Shown here: piece after piece, positions 50,570 to 62,750 of the stretch
Layout: each line of letters begins with the position of its first letter
Numbering within the stretch: the first letter of the stretch is position 1
Assembly: GCA_016584305.1 (NCBI GenBank)
Contig: JACEEZ010025355.1
Span: 345,001 to 409,000, forward strand
Direction of reading: 5' to 3'
DNA length: 64,000 nucleotides
Origin: Chionoecetes opilio
Taxonomy: Eukaryota; Arthropoda; Malacostraca; Decapoda; Majidae
Position numbers and translations under genes: made by a program
The notes under the pieces: generated by a model
Seen by the model: only the letters and a program-made list of their open reading frames with translations
Databases searched by the model: none
Told to the model about the DNA's origin: nothing

Positions 50570-50810
50570 GGGCAGAGCTACTAAGGGCAGAGACAAAGGG
50601 CAGAGCAACTAAGGGCAGACTGGCAGAGCTACAAAGGGCAGAGGCAAAGGACAGAGCTACTAGGGGAAGAGGCAAAGGGCAGAGCTACAAAGGGCAGAGG
50701 CAAAGGACAGAGCTACTAGGGGCAGAGGCAAAGGGCAGAGCTACAAAGGGCAGAGGCAAAGGGCAGAGCTACTATAAGGGCAGACTGGCAGAGCTACAAA
50801 CGGCGTGTAA
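50570..50810 (+). repeat. GGGCAGAG minisatellite
   Basis: Alternating AAGGGCAGAGCTACAA and GGGCAGAGGCAAAGG units, about 16-bp half units in ~32-48-bp higher units. Confidence 0.85.
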
Positions 50811-50814
50811 GATC

Positions 50815-51192
50815 CCTAATGGCAGCCTCCGACAACCTGCCACTCCTCTCCTCTCCCTCCTATCTAGCGCGACGGCAGCAGCAGCAGCAGCAGCAGCAGG
50901 CACTCACACACTCACAGGGCCTCTCCGCCTCGCGGCCCCTCGCCTCCTCGCTCACCCCGAGAGGGCCGGGGCCCGAGTTACCAATTCGTCAGTTCGACTC
51001 AGTTGGTTGCTGGCTGTGAGCGGTGAAGGGTGGTGGCCGAAGCGCCGAACACCCGGAAATAGCTGTGTTCTTCGCCCTGATTGCTGTTTGGGTTCTGACA
51101 GTGGTAGCGGCGGCCCTGTGTGACAGTGCAAAGGTACAGGACGTCGCTTGTCTCACCTTGATAGAGGGAGCATCTTCACATTAGCGAGGTAA
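50815..51192 (+). promoter_or_regulatory. Possible GC-rich promoter and first non-coding exon
   Basis: A GC-rich block with a CAG run is followed by GTCAGTTCGACTCAGTTGG (50988-51006), which contains two arthropod initiator-like TCAGT motifs. About 190 bp further, CATTAGCGAG|GTAAGG (51179-51194) looks like a splice donor. No coding start is obvious, and no downstream plus-strand exon was recognised. It sits about 5.7 kb upstream of the first ceramidase exon found, so it could be divergent or unrelated. Confidence 0.3.
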
Positions 51193-51647
51193 GGGGAGGA
51201 TGATGCTCTTGTTCGTGCAGAAAGTATAGGATTTATTCTTGTTTTCTTTTATATTTTGTGGTTATGGTTTTGTGAGTCGTTGTAATAGTAGTGTTAAGAT
51301 GACGACGTGTTTATAGTATGCTGTGTTGTGTGTTGTTGTGTTTTGTGAGGCTGACACGCATAAGGCCGTCTTGTGTCCCCCTCCCCTCGACCCCTCCCCT
51401 CCCAACTCTCAGCAGGACAGGGTTACTGACTGCTGCTTTGCCCGTGGTCAGGGAGGAGCCGAGGGGGAGCGCTAGGGGCGTGGTGGCTGTGTAAAGAGGG
51501 TCTATAGGACGTGCTTTCAGTAGTCATCACGTATACTGTACCTTCCCACCCACATATACGTAAATGTAAACAAAGGGTAAATTGTGGCTGTCATCTGTGG
51601 CCGGATTGTGAAATATTAATTAATTCATTAAGGCATCTCCCCATACC

Positions 51648-51648
<1 letters not shown>

Positions 51649-51709
<61 letters not shown>

Positions 51710-51757
51710 TGGTTCGCTCATGTGGCCTAATTGTGAAAAAATAATTAAGGCATCACC

Positions 51758-51831
<74 letters not shown>

Positions 51832-51895
51832 ATTTTTTTGAACATGGTAAAGTAAAAACAAATCTTTAGTGGTTGTATCTGAGACTAAAATATAT

Positions 51896-51961
<66 letters not shown>
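51649..51961. repeat. Three (CT)n arrays with related unique spacers
   Basis: CT runs at 51649-51707, 51761-51827 and 51898-51961. The first and third are followed by CTGCTGGTTCGCTCAT, showing that the whole block has been duplicated. Confidence 0.88.
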
Positions 51962-51964
<3 letters not shown>

Positions 51965-52119
51965 GCTGGTTCGCTCATCACATCAGCACCAGGGAGGATA
52001 GGTCACGTACACACATTCTTTCCCCGCCTCTCTACCATCTGCCATCCCGTGTTACCTCCATACAAACACACCACCACGTAAGCGACCAAGTTTTACAAGT
52101 TTATTAAAGAAAAGGGTGG

Positions 52120-52220
52120 GGGATATTACAGAGAAGAGGGCAGCTTACAGAGAAGGGGGCAGATTACAGAGAAGGGGGGGTATAACAGGGAAGGGGGGCA
52201 GATTACAGGGAAGGGAGGGG
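52120..52220 (+). repeat. ~20-bp tandem repeat
   Basis: Units like GGCAGATTACAGAGAAGGGG, five or so copies. Confidence 0.8.
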
Positions 52221-52644
52221 TTGTATAAGAATAAAAGAACACAGAAACACATAAATACAGAACCGAAAGCGAAGGGCGCACATATAGCCATGCATCGTCC
52301 CCATGCAATGATAATGATAACAGTAATGGTAATAGATGATGACAAAGATATAACTCCGTGTTACACTTTCACTTTACGCCAAAGAAAGTATAATTTAGTT
52401 CATAAGTTGTAGCGTTGAGTCAGGAACGATGCAAATAATGCCTATAGAAATTTATATAAGGAAAAAAAATCGAACTTGTCTGAAAACCTTACAACAGTCA
52501 TAAACTAGATTTTTACCTAGTATATAAGAATTGTCATTTTATTGTTTTCCTGTATACAGCCACCACCGTTTGGCTAAATTACATACTGAGAATTGACATA
52601 TGATAACTTTTCAATAACTAGCGCAAAAAATACTCTTTGCAGGA

Positions 52645-52703
52645 ATTACCACGAGTAGGTCTCACGGCCTCTTGTAGCTTTCAGATTTTCTTATGTTCTT
52701 ATA
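52645..52703 (+). mobile_element. CR1-family 3' tail fragment
   Basis: ATTACCACGAGTAGGTCTCA then CGGCCTCTTGTAGCTT and TTCTTATG-like repeats. Confidence 0.8.
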
Positions 52704-52794
52704 TATTTTCTCATGTTCTTGTTTGGCTCATGTAAAAAGGTTAGGAGTTTTAGTTTTGTCATCGTCCTGGTTTTGTACTGCTGCAATATGACGT

Positions 52795-52889
52795 TGTGTG
52801 TGTGTGTGTGTGTGACTGTGTGTGTGTGTGTGTGTGTGTGTGACTGTGTGTGTGTGTGTGTGTGTGACTGTGTGTGTGTGTGTGTGTGT
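52795..52889. repeat. (TG)n microsatellite with ACTG interruptions
   Basis: GT dinucleotides broken three times by a GACTG step at similar spacing. Similar shorter GT runs are at 54296-54350 and 54512-54540. Confidence 0.92.
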
Positions 52890-53081
52890 TGCATCACTGC
52901 GTTATCCTGAAAGCGTACTTTTTTCCATATTTCTCTCGAAAGTGAGGAAGTGAGTCATTCATGGAACTAGTTACGGCATATAGCGGCGGGACACGTTATT
53001 ATAGGATCATGTATACATAACACGTACCCGCGATCCTGAGGGCAGGGTGTTGTGGTAACGGGAGGGAGGGAGGGGGGGTGA

Positions 53082-53412
53082 TAACATAAGAAAATAAGGA
53101 AGCTACAAGAGGCCGTGAGACCTACACGAGATAGTTCCTGTTACTTAACACTGCCTACATCCACCTTTTATCCCCATACATGAATTAATCCAGCCTCCTT
53201 TTAACCCTTTGAGACCTAGAACGTAATTTCCATTGTAATTTGGGTAACATTAGACGCTTTTTAGTGAATATAAGAAATATCCTTGACCACTAACTAATTT
53301 GGTATATTCAGTTACTTTTCATAATTTTATGGCTCGACAACACACGATTTTTTTATAGCAAAGGAAAGACCTGGGTGTGAAGGGGTTAAAGCTCCCTATT
53401 GACTCCGTGACG
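53082..53412 (-). mobile_element. CR1-family 3' fragment split by a MITE
   Basis: Inverted CR1 3' end: TAACATAAGAAAATAAGG to CAGCCTCCTTTTAA (53200), then AGCTCCCTATTGACTCC after 53389. The intervening 53201-53389 is a TTAA MITE. Confidence 0.88.
53201..53389 (+). mobile_element. TTAA MITE family, copy 5, inserted in CR1
   Basis: TTAACCCTTTGAGACCTAGA at the left, ...CTGGGTGTGAAGGGGTTAA at the right. It is shorter than the others (189 bp) through an internal deletion near 53280. Confidence 0.88.
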
Positions 53413-53615
53413 GGGGGAAGGGCCGGAAAGGGGGCGAGAGGTGGAGTAGGTTGACCCGAGGCGAGGGAGGAACCGGTCTGCAGGTGTGTTACGTCACCGC
53501 ACGACCCACGGATGCCCGACGGCGAGGCGATACCACCACCATGCCACACAGTCCACTCCATCCACTACCCTCTCAACCAAGGATAGTATGTAGAGGATAG
53601 GAGGAAGGATAGTAC

Positions 53616-53657
53616 TTTATATAATAGCAAAGGAAAGATCTGGGCGTGAAGAGGTTA
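53616..53657 (+). mobile_element. TTAA MITE family, fragment
   Basis: Only the right end is present (AGCAAAGGAAAGATCTGGGC then GTGAAGAGGTTAA). Confidence 0.7.
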
Positions 53658-53875
53658 ATCGCTTTAGGTATCTCTCCCAGAATCGTACTGCTATCGCGTT
53701 CCTGACTACCCACGCGTACCCTGGGCCTGGCTGGTTCCCTGTGGCCCTGGGCATTAGAGGTTGGTCGTGTTACTGCTGCGGCGGGTGTGGTGGGGGCGTG
53801 AGGGGGGGGCAGCTGTGTTAGGGTGGGGAGCAGTGTCACCATTGTGTTGGGGCAGCGGCTGTGAGCAAAGATGAT

Positions 53876-54055
53876 AATTATAAAATCGTCTGTTGTTAGC
53901 TATAAAATTACGAAAAGTAACTAAATAAACCAAATTAGTTAGTCGACAAGGATACTAAACAGGTCATATCTATAAAACATTGCTTATATTCATTTAAATA
54001 GTCTAATGGTAGCCAAAGTACAATGGAAATTACGTTCTGGGCCTCAAGGGGTTAA
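53876..54055 (-). mobile_element. TTAA MITE family, copy 6, truncated
   Basis: Minus-oriented; the right end GGGCCTCAAGGGGTTAA is intact and the left end is lost near 53876. Confidence 0.82.
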
Positions 54056-54772
54056 GGAGAAAGTTTGTGAAAAAGAGACACTAAAGGCAAATCGCCACTC
54101 CCAACACGCTGCGGGAAGACATGAGTGCCAGGCGTGCCAGTGTGTCCTTGGGGGTTGTTTGCGTAGTAGGCACCGCCACCACCACCACCGCCACCCACAC
54201 TAAATACCTCGCCGCGCTCCCTCCACCCCGTGACGTGGAGCTGCTCTTTAGGAGAGGCACCAAGGGGCGGCGTACACAAGATGCTTGAAGTTTCTTTGTG
54301 TGTATGTGTGTGTGTGTATGTATGTGTGTGTATGTGTGTGTGTGTGTATTTACTTAGTTGTGTTTTACAGAGCTACATTAGTGTGGTCCCGTCTCCATAT
54401 CTACATTTTTCCAGTCTTTCCTTCAACGGGTGCACATTCTTTGCCGATATCACCTCCTCATTTAGTCCATTCCAAACTTCCACATTTCTATGAGGGAAGC
54501 TATACTTCTCGTGTGTGTGTGTGTGTGTGTGTGTGTGACTGTGTGGTAAAAAATGCACTTACTTCCTCATGTGTGGTAATGTTTATCAAGTAGGTGGAGT
54601 CTTCCCCTTGCCCCAAGAACCTAATAGGGCGGCAGACCCACTCATAGGGCCGCAAGACCAAGGGGTTTCAAGGCCACGGTGTTTTGTGTCCCTCGAGGTG
54701 CATAAAAAGCTTCCAACACTTGCGGCAGGTGGCAACAGTAGCAGGTGGTGGTGGTGGTAGGTTTGAAGTATA

Positions 54773-55026
54773 TGGATGGTAGATTTAAAAAGGAAATAAG
54801 GAAAAAATGGTTCACAAATAGGGTGGTAAATGATTGGAATGGACTCGGTCGTCAGGTTGTTAGCGCGGAGTCAATAGGGAGCTTTACAAGGAGGCTAGAT
54901 AATTTCATGGATGGGGATGATAGGTGGATGTAGGTAGTGTTAAGTAACAGGAACTACCACATGTAGGTCTCACTGCCTCTTGTAGCTTCCTTATTTTCTT
55001 ATTTTCTTATGTTCTTATGTTCCTAT
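54773..55026 (+). mobile_element. CR1-family 3' fragment
   Basis: Encodes KKWFTNRVVNDWNGLGRQVV then the 3' UTR and a clear (TTCTTATG)n tail. Confidence 0.88.
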
Positions 55027-55338
55027 GGTGGTGGTAGGGAGATGGACATAGTTTCGCCTCACTCTATGTCGCTCCCACCCTGCAGCTGCGTTTGTGACAC
55101 GTGTAACCGAAACCCAACCCTCAGGACACAACCACTTGAGCTCCGCCTTGAGATCTGGAGCGTCAATCGTGTATAGGGACCAACGCATGTATAAGAATCC
55201 TCAAACTACCCTGATATGCGCCGGGAGTGCCTCATCAGTGCGCGGGATTCTAAATTTGGGATGCTGTGTCGCTAATAGACAAACCTACACTCCAGATTAA
55301 CCTTTCACATATTTGTTGCTGTTCTTAATATTTATCTT

Positions 55339-55552
55339 TTAACCCCGTCACGCCCAGATCTTTCCTTTGCTATGAAAAATTGTTTGTTGTTAACCATAAA
55401 ATTACAAAAAAGTAACTAAATAAACCAAATTAGCTAGTGGACAAGGATACTAAACAGGTCATATCTATAAAAACATTGCTTATATTCATTAAAAATCATC
55501 TAATGGTGGTCAAATTACAATGGAAATTACGTTCTGGGCCTCAAGGGGTTAA
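55339..55552 (-). mobile_element. TTAA MITE family, copy 7
   Basis: Full-length 214 bp with TTAA at both ends. The right TTAA directly adjoins a CR1 tail (GAACATAAGAAAATAAGG), so one inserted next to the other. Confidence 0.88.
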
Positions 55553-55597
55553 GAACATAAGAAAATAAGGAAGCTACAAGAGGCCACGAGACCTACA
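55553..55597 (-). mobile_element. CR1-family 3' tail fragment
   Basis: GAACATAAGAAAATAAGGAA and GCTACAAGAGGCC, inverted orientation. Confidence 0.78.
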
Positions 55598-55897
55598 CGC
55601 GTTTTACACGTGATCCTGCAATCGCTTTATCTACTTCTATTTATTTATTCATTTATGTATCATCTTTTTATTTTGTGTTCAAGGGCGTTCACGTGCCCCA
55701 ACCACAAAGCTATATATTACAATGCAGCGCAGTAACAATATCACAAAACCCGTTCCTCCCTCGCTGATTACCCGTGTCCCCTCAACGCTCTTAAAAAAAA
55801 ATGACCTTGACTAAATTCAACACCAGTCTCTAAACCACCAAGCTGTCTGTCCCTCCGCTGTCTGGGTGAAGGCTGTTGTCCCCTCCCCCAGGCAGAT

Positions 55898-56155
55898 ACA
55901 TAAGAACATAATAAAATAAGGAAACTACAAGAGGCCATGAGACATACACGTTGGTTATAGTTCCTGTTACTTAACATTACTTACATCCACCGTTCATCCC
56001 CATCCATGAAATTATCCAGCCTCCTTTATCTAACTCCCTATTGACTCCGCACTAACTCCCTGACGACTGAGTCCATTCCAATCATTTACCACCCTATTTG
56101 TGAACCAGTTTTTCCCTATTTCCTTTTTAAATCTACGTTTTCTTTCCTTTTCCTT
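55898..56155 (-). mobile_element. CR1-family 3' fragment
   Basis: Inverted CR1 3' end with the CATTCCAATCATTTACCACC coding remnant. Confidence 0.85.
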
Positions 56156-57250
56156 AGTTTCCTTTCTCGTGTTTTCTCCTTAAGGGCTGCGAACCTTCTC
56201 ACTCTTGCCGCTTACTAACACTTAATTTGGCGGCTGGAGGTGATAAGAGCCACCTGGAGGCGAAGACTAGAGGAGGCAGGAGGGGGAAAGACCTGGCACC
56301 GTGCCCAGTCTGCTTTGGAGGTTAGGAGGGTACTCACTCCAGCCCCATGCAGGGACAGACAGGTACTAGAATCTTCAGTTTGAGTAATAGTAGTAGTAGT
56401 AGGTGTTGTTGTTGTTGTGGCGGTGTTGATATGGACGACCTTCTTGCTGTTGTCGTCGCTTCTGTTGTTGTTCTTGCTGTTCTTGCTGTTCTTGTTGTTA
56501 TTTAACCCTTTTTTCATCGTCCTCGTTTTTTGTTCTTCTGTTAATCGCAACTGTTGTTCATTCCTGTAATTTCTCATTTGTATCATTATTATTATTTTAT
56601 AGTGGTTGTTGTTACGGCTGTTTGTCTATACCGGTGAGTGGTTCCGCGTTACGTTCCGTCAAGCCCCAGTGTTCCGTAAAGGCCCACGCTGAGGGTTCCG
56701 CCAGAGGAGCCACATATGTTTTCATCACTCGTCAAGTTTTGTCATATTCAAATTTTGTTCATATGGAAACCAATCATCAAACTAAGAACTCTTTTACATA
56801 CCAAAATATTTCTCTTGTAGCTAATTAGAGAAATCACCAGAATCAAGGACTGTCTTAATCCCGGGATGTCGTGGTTTTGATCAAGGATAATATAGATATA
56901 GGATAATATACAAGGATACAATATTGTCCTTTGTTTTGATATATACCTCTGCCTCACATCACCACTCATCGTCACCTTTCTGTATTATCACTGTCTTTAT
57001 AATTCTGTTTTAGGCGACCTTGATTCAATTTTTTTAAGGTCACGGGCATAGTCTGTGTGTCTCGCGGTCTTTGTGTGCTCCTCCATGTCAACCTTTGCTG
57101 TTCCCTTCCCCCTCTTCCTCCTCCCTCCTCCTCCTCCTCCTCTTCTTCCTCCCCCTCTTCCTCCTCCTCCTCTTCTTCCTCCCCCTCTTCCTCCGCACAC
57201 TCTTCCTCCTCCACCTCTCCTACATTAGCAAAGGATCGACTTTTCTATTC

Positions 57251-57463
57251 TTAACCCCTTGAGGCCCAGAACGTAATTTCCATTGTAATTTAGGTACCAT
57301 TAGATAATTTTTAGTGAATATAAGCAATGTTTTTATAGATATGACCTGTTTAGTATCCTTGTCCACTAGCTAATTTGATATATTCAGTTACTTTTCGTAA
57401 TTGTATGGGTAACAACAGACGATTTTATATAGCAAAGGAAAGATCTGGGCATGAAGGGGTTAG
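57251..57463 (+). mobile_element. TTAA MITE family, copy 8
   Basis: Left TTAACCCCTTGAGGCCCAG; right ...GATCTGGGCATGAAGGGGTTAG. Confidence 0.87.
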
Positions 57464-57724
57464 CATACATTTCGTAGAATCTCACTTGCCTCATGTGAAC
57501 CCTGTCGATATTTCGGATATATTTGGCATTTTCAGTAACCTTTCCTCCTAGAGCGATGTTTAGCGGCTGAGTGAGGTTGCTGATAAAAAACAAGAGAAAA
57601 GAGAGAAAAACACTGACATTAATAAAACAATTCATTGATCTATTTCCTAATCAACAGCGATTTGGTAACAAGGAAACGTTTGAAATCACGATCAGAAATG
57701 TTATTCACGACACTCTCTCATTCT

Positions 57725-58060
<336 letters not shown>

Positions 58061-58439
58061 TATCGATAGAAGTAATCTGTTCGCTATCGGTAATAGGTAG
58101 TTCCATATAGGTAAGCGTTTTGTCACGGGGATGCATCGTTAACTCTACGTCATACGAGACCCCTGGATACGAAGCCCCTGGGATCTGGGTGCCTCGCGTC
58201 ATACCGCTTGTCGTGGGGACTTAATTCATGCATCAGTCTTTGCTTAGGAGACAGGCGAGGATGTTATACAAGAAAGGAAAGGAAGAAAGACGTCAGGTGA
58301 GACCAAGGATAATATACAAGACCTCTATATACTATCCTTGATATTTGGGTGAGACTGAGTGAGGTGGGAATGCGAGAAAGACCAATGAAAGAGAAATGAA
58401 AAAGGAGAAAAGTAATGGGATAGAAGAATCGGAAATGTA

Positions 58440-58474
<35 letters not shown>

Positions 58475-58545
58475 CAGAGTGAAGTGGGATGAAGAGGGAA
58501 GGAGAAAAAGGAAGAAAGCAATGGGACAGAAGAGTCAGAAATGTA

Positions 58546-58610
<65 letters not shown>
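58440..58610. repeat. Two (GA)n arrays in a ~108-bp direct repeat
   Basis: GA runs at 58440-58472 and 58548-58605 sit in copies of AAATGTAAGGAGAGAG... GGTCAGAGTGAAGTGGGATG, so the whole unit is duplicated. Confidence 0.88.
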
Positions 58611-58615
<5 letters not shown>

Positions 58616-58906
58616 TCAGAGTGAAGTGGGATGAAGAGAGAGAAGGAGAAAAGGGAAGAAAGCTGGATGAGAGAGCAGCAGAGGGAAAAAGAAGGTGACT
58701 GAACTGAAGAAGTGACAGGAGGAGGAGGAGAGGTAAGAGCGAAGAGGAGGCGGGGGGATGGGGGCCCGTGGGGGGTTATGGAGTGGACAACAGAGGACGA
58801 CGTCTTAAGGGATCGAAATGGAGGAAGGAGGAAAGAAAGGATAGGAAGAGACGGAGGAGAAAAGAGAAAAGATGGGGTGAGGAAATCGGGAGGAAGGGTA
58901 ATAATT

Positions 58907-60567
58907 TAAGGCCCCCATCCACGGTACGATTGGTCGTACGATCTGATCCAACAGACCTGATCCGATGGATTTCCTACCACCCACTAACGATCCGACTGCA
59001 CCGATCCGATCCTCAAGACCAGTTCAGTTGGTGATAGAAACGGTGGAGAGCGGTTCTCATGATGGGTCTATGCAACGAGGATCGAATTACTTTTGATGGA
59101 ATCTGATCCCACAACTGAGGAGCGTAAACATCATCCGCGTTCACACTAAATTTCACAGAGGCAGTTATTTTCTTAATATATTTCCGGCACACACTTCTCA
59201 TATAGTTTTTTTTTTTTTTTTTACTTTTTCAACATTAGCCTCACTCGCTCACTGTCGCTCCTCGAGTTTCTCTACCAATAGGTGTCTTGCACTGACGTCA
59301 CGACCTAGCGTCTTCAAGCCAAATGCCGCCGTCTTCAAGCCAAATGCCGCCCGTCGGAGCGAGCTGGAGGACCAACAAACTCCACTTGCCGCCCGTGTTT
59401 GCCAGCTTATGATAATTTTCCCCTACCAAATATATGTTTATCAGTATAAAAGATATACTGTTGTCTTCGGAAATGTTTGTACTATAATATTATCAAATAA
59501 AAAACCGTAAAGCACACTAAAGAAAGGCCATTATGAGACTCACAAGAAATATGCATGAACTTAATATTCACCAGCGCCAGCTCCCATTTAATATTTTGAT
59601 CGAAAACTTTTTACATGGACAATGTCAATAGAAGCGGAATTTCATTAGCTTTCCATTGATATATTTCGCTATCTGATAAATGAATTAGAACCATGTATAA
59701 ATTAGCGTTAACTAAATAAATAACCTCATCAATCGGGAAAAATTACCCGATATCATGATGTTATTTATTTAGTTAACGCTAATTTATGCATGGTTCTAAT
59801 TTATTTATCAGATAACGAAATATATCGATGGAAAGCTAATGAAATTCTGCTTCTATTGACATTGTCCATGTAAAAAGTTTTCGAGCAAAATATTAAATGG
59901 GAGCTGGAGTTGGTGAATATTAAGTTAATGCATATTTCTTGAGTCTCATAATGGCCTTTCTTTAGTGTGTTTTACGGTTTTTTATTTGATAATATTATAG
60001 AACAAGCATTTCCGAAGACAACAGTATATCTTTTATACTGATAAACATATCTTTGGTAGGGGAAAATTATCATAAGCTGGCAAACACGGGCGGCAAGTGG
60101 AGTTTGTTGGTCCTCCAGCTTGCATTTCCCGCTCCTGTCGCAGCCACAACAAGGGCTGTGATGTCACGTACAAGACACCTTTACTTCATAAGTTGCATTT
60201 TTCTTAAATTTATCCATTTACTCTTTGCTTTTTATTTCCCACAAACATTCAGTTTCTATATAATTGGATGAATTCTGTCCAAAAGTGCTTCTCATTAAAG
60301 AAACAATATTCATCTTGGTAGTCCTCTCGCGACGTTGTCAGTGGCGAAACTGACGGCTGGCCTCACGATCAGCACACTCACGGTGCGATCCGGTCTGAAC
60401 CGGATGATCTGTCGGATCTAAAAACCAAACACTGCTTGGTCGCCATCCGACCAGCTGTCAGTCGGTCGGACAGACCAAAATCACCCCACACACGATCCAA
60501 TCTGGTTGGATCCAACCAGATCTGTCCGATGGTCGTACGACCAGATCGCACCGTGGATGGGGGCCTT
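58907..60567. mobile_element. 1.66-kb foldback element with TTAA flanks
   Basis: Outer inverted ends GGCCCCCATCCACGGTACGA and the complement of GGCCCCCATCCACGGTGCGA, each next to TTAA. Inside are arms of about 450 bp (59280-59737 and 59746-60182) that are inverted copies around an 8-bp loop. No transposase frame. Ends resemble those of PIF/Harbinger-type MITEs, but the TTAA flank does not fit a 3-bp duplication, so the class is open. Confidence 0.8.
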
Positions 60568-61381
60568 AAATTAGGAAGAAGAGGAGATCGAGGGAGAAGG
60601 GAAAAATCAAGATCAATAGACTTTTGATGGGTTTCTCCACGGCTAAACTTAAATTTTCCTCTGGTGCGCGTGACGTCGATTAAAAGTGTCTATTAATCTT
60701 GGTAAAAATGACAGAGAATGGAGACTTGAGGGAGGGAAACGGGAGGAGGGAAGAAAGAAAGAATAGGAGACGGAGAAAATAAGAGAAAGGATGAGGTCTT
60801 GAGAGGAAATCGGGAAGAGGGACAAAGAAAGGACGGAGAGGAGATCGAAGAGGAAGGAAAATATGACAGAGAGAACGGAGACTTGAGGGAGGGAAACGGG
60901 AGGGAAGAAAAAAGGATAGAAGGAGAGAGGAGAAAAGAGAAAAAATGAGGAGGACTTGAGAGAGGGAAGGAGGAGGGATTGCCAAGGGAAGTGTTGACAA
61001 GATTGTTACCTATAGAGAGGCGACGGCGATGAAGTTGAAGAGGACCCAATGAAGCAATACTAAGCGTCAAAGGTCACAAGAAGAAGAAGAAGGAGTGAGG
61101 TATTTCCTTGGGTGGGTGGGTGGGTGGGGCGCAGAGTGTATGAGAGAGCGGGAGCCGTAAAAGGGCTGACGTGCCTGGCGTGAGTCTGCTCATGGAGGAC
61201 GGGACGCGGGGAATCGAGGAACCATCCTAGCGTCCGTGTTCGTGACCCAGCCTTGGAAACACCGGCATGACCCCTTCCCCTCTCCCCTTGCCCCTCTCTG
61301 TCGCTGTCAGTACCTCCTACCCCCCCGGCATGACCCCCCCCTTCCTGGCAGTACCTGTTATTGAGCCAGTCTCCAAACTCT

Positions 61382-61663
61382 CCATCAACGCAACCTTTCA
61401 TCCCCCAACAATAATGCAGGCTGAGGCAAAATTAAGATAAGACAAGGAAGACAAGGGGTATGATTATCCCTCTGTACGTATCCAAGTATCTAAGTATAGC
61501 CACATTCCTTGCTTTGTATTCATATTTCTAGTTTCCTTCCTCAACGCAACCTTTCATCGCCTAACAATATTGCAGGCTGTTGCAAAAGAATGATGCTACA
61601 AGGAAAACGCGGTCTATGATTATCCCTCTGTACGTATCTAAGTATAGTTACATTCCTTGCGAG
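61382..61663 (+). repeat. ~160-bp direct duplication
   Basis: TCAACGCAACCTTTCATC ... GATTATCCCTCTGTACGTAT ... CATTCCTTGC appears at 61382-61515 and 61541-61663, diverged with indels. Confidence 0.75.
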
Positions 61664-61850
61664 GCTGATATTTTTGTAATTTGTTCATTTATAACCATAA
61701 TAGGACACAGATGAAGATACAAAATGACACAGGCTCTCCAGATAGCCCCTTTTAACTTTCCTGAAATTATGGATGAAGAAATGTAAGTATGAACGCCACC
61801 AAACGTCTGTAAATCGAAAAGAAACATTGCACTGACGACTTTAGTGTTAT
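61662..61850 (-). mobile_element. Relative of the 22391-22872 element
   Basis: Inverted match to 22407-22596 (AGGCTCTCCAGATAGCCCC; CATTTTGTATCTTCATCTGTG-like). TIR ends not seen here. Confidence 0.6.
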
Positions 61851-62250
61851 TACGGTATATGTATGTATTCATATTTTCAGTTTCCTTCCAAGTCATCGCC
61901 CTCTGCACTGCCCGGGGAGAGAACGGGTTTTGGGTCACTCTCATACCACCAGAGTCAACGTTCCTTCCCTTGTCTTGTGTTCCCAGCCGTGTATTCCTCC
62001 CTCGCCCCTCCCTCGCACGCCCAAATCCCATCACATCCTCGCTTTTCCAGTCCCGTCCATCACCCTTGACCGTCACAGCTGTCCAAGGTCACTCGCCCTC
62101 GCCCTGGCTGTATCCGGTGTGGCCGTGAATCAGTGGAATTGTCAGGATCAATTCATTTAGTCTTTTTATAGCGGGCGCGTCGTGCAATCCCGGTGTGACG
62201 ATGTAGAAGATGCGCTGTCCCGGTTGGTCCAGCGCAGAATTTGATATTTT

Positions 62251-62520
62251 TAAATTTAACCTACCCTGACCTTACCTAACCTCCCAAACCTAAACCTATC
62301 CTAATTTACATAACATAAAATAACATAAAATAACCACCTCAACCTGGGCCCAACCACAGCCTCTCTGCGATAAGTGAGACACATAAATTTAATCTACCCT
62401 GATCTTACCTAACCTACCAAACCTAAACCTATCCTAATTTACATAACATAGAATAACATAAAATAACCACAGAACCTCAACCTGGGCCCAACCACAGCCT
62501 CTCTGCGATAAGTGAGACAC
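62251..62520 (+). repeat. 133-bp tandem duplication
   Basis: Two copies (62251-62383, 62384-62520) from TAAATTTAACCTACCCTGA to GATAAGTGAGACAC, about 97% alike, rich in CCTAACC-type pentamers. Confidence 0.88.
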
Positions 62521-62750
62521 GCAATGAGGGCCCGGGAATTACCGATAACCGCAACGGAGACAAAAACATGGCATGGTGAAGCTTTTAAGCCTGAATCTGA
62601 GGGATAAATATTTACCTCAATAAGGCTAATACACACAAAGCGTTACTGACAACAGTGTTTGCTTGATAGTTTTACTTTGCTACGCTGGTTAGATGCAGGA
62701 GTGACGGGGTGGGGCGGAGCAGGCAGGCAGGCAGGGGGTTGCATGACTAG

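Noticed and set aside
53319..53842. Minus-strand frames as candidates for missing ceramidase N-terminal exons
   Set aside because: No signal peptide or conserved early ceramidase motif, and they overlap MITE and CR1 sequence.
56972..57214. Glu-rich 80-codon frame
   Set aside because: CTC/CCT-rich low-complexity DNA read on the minus strand.
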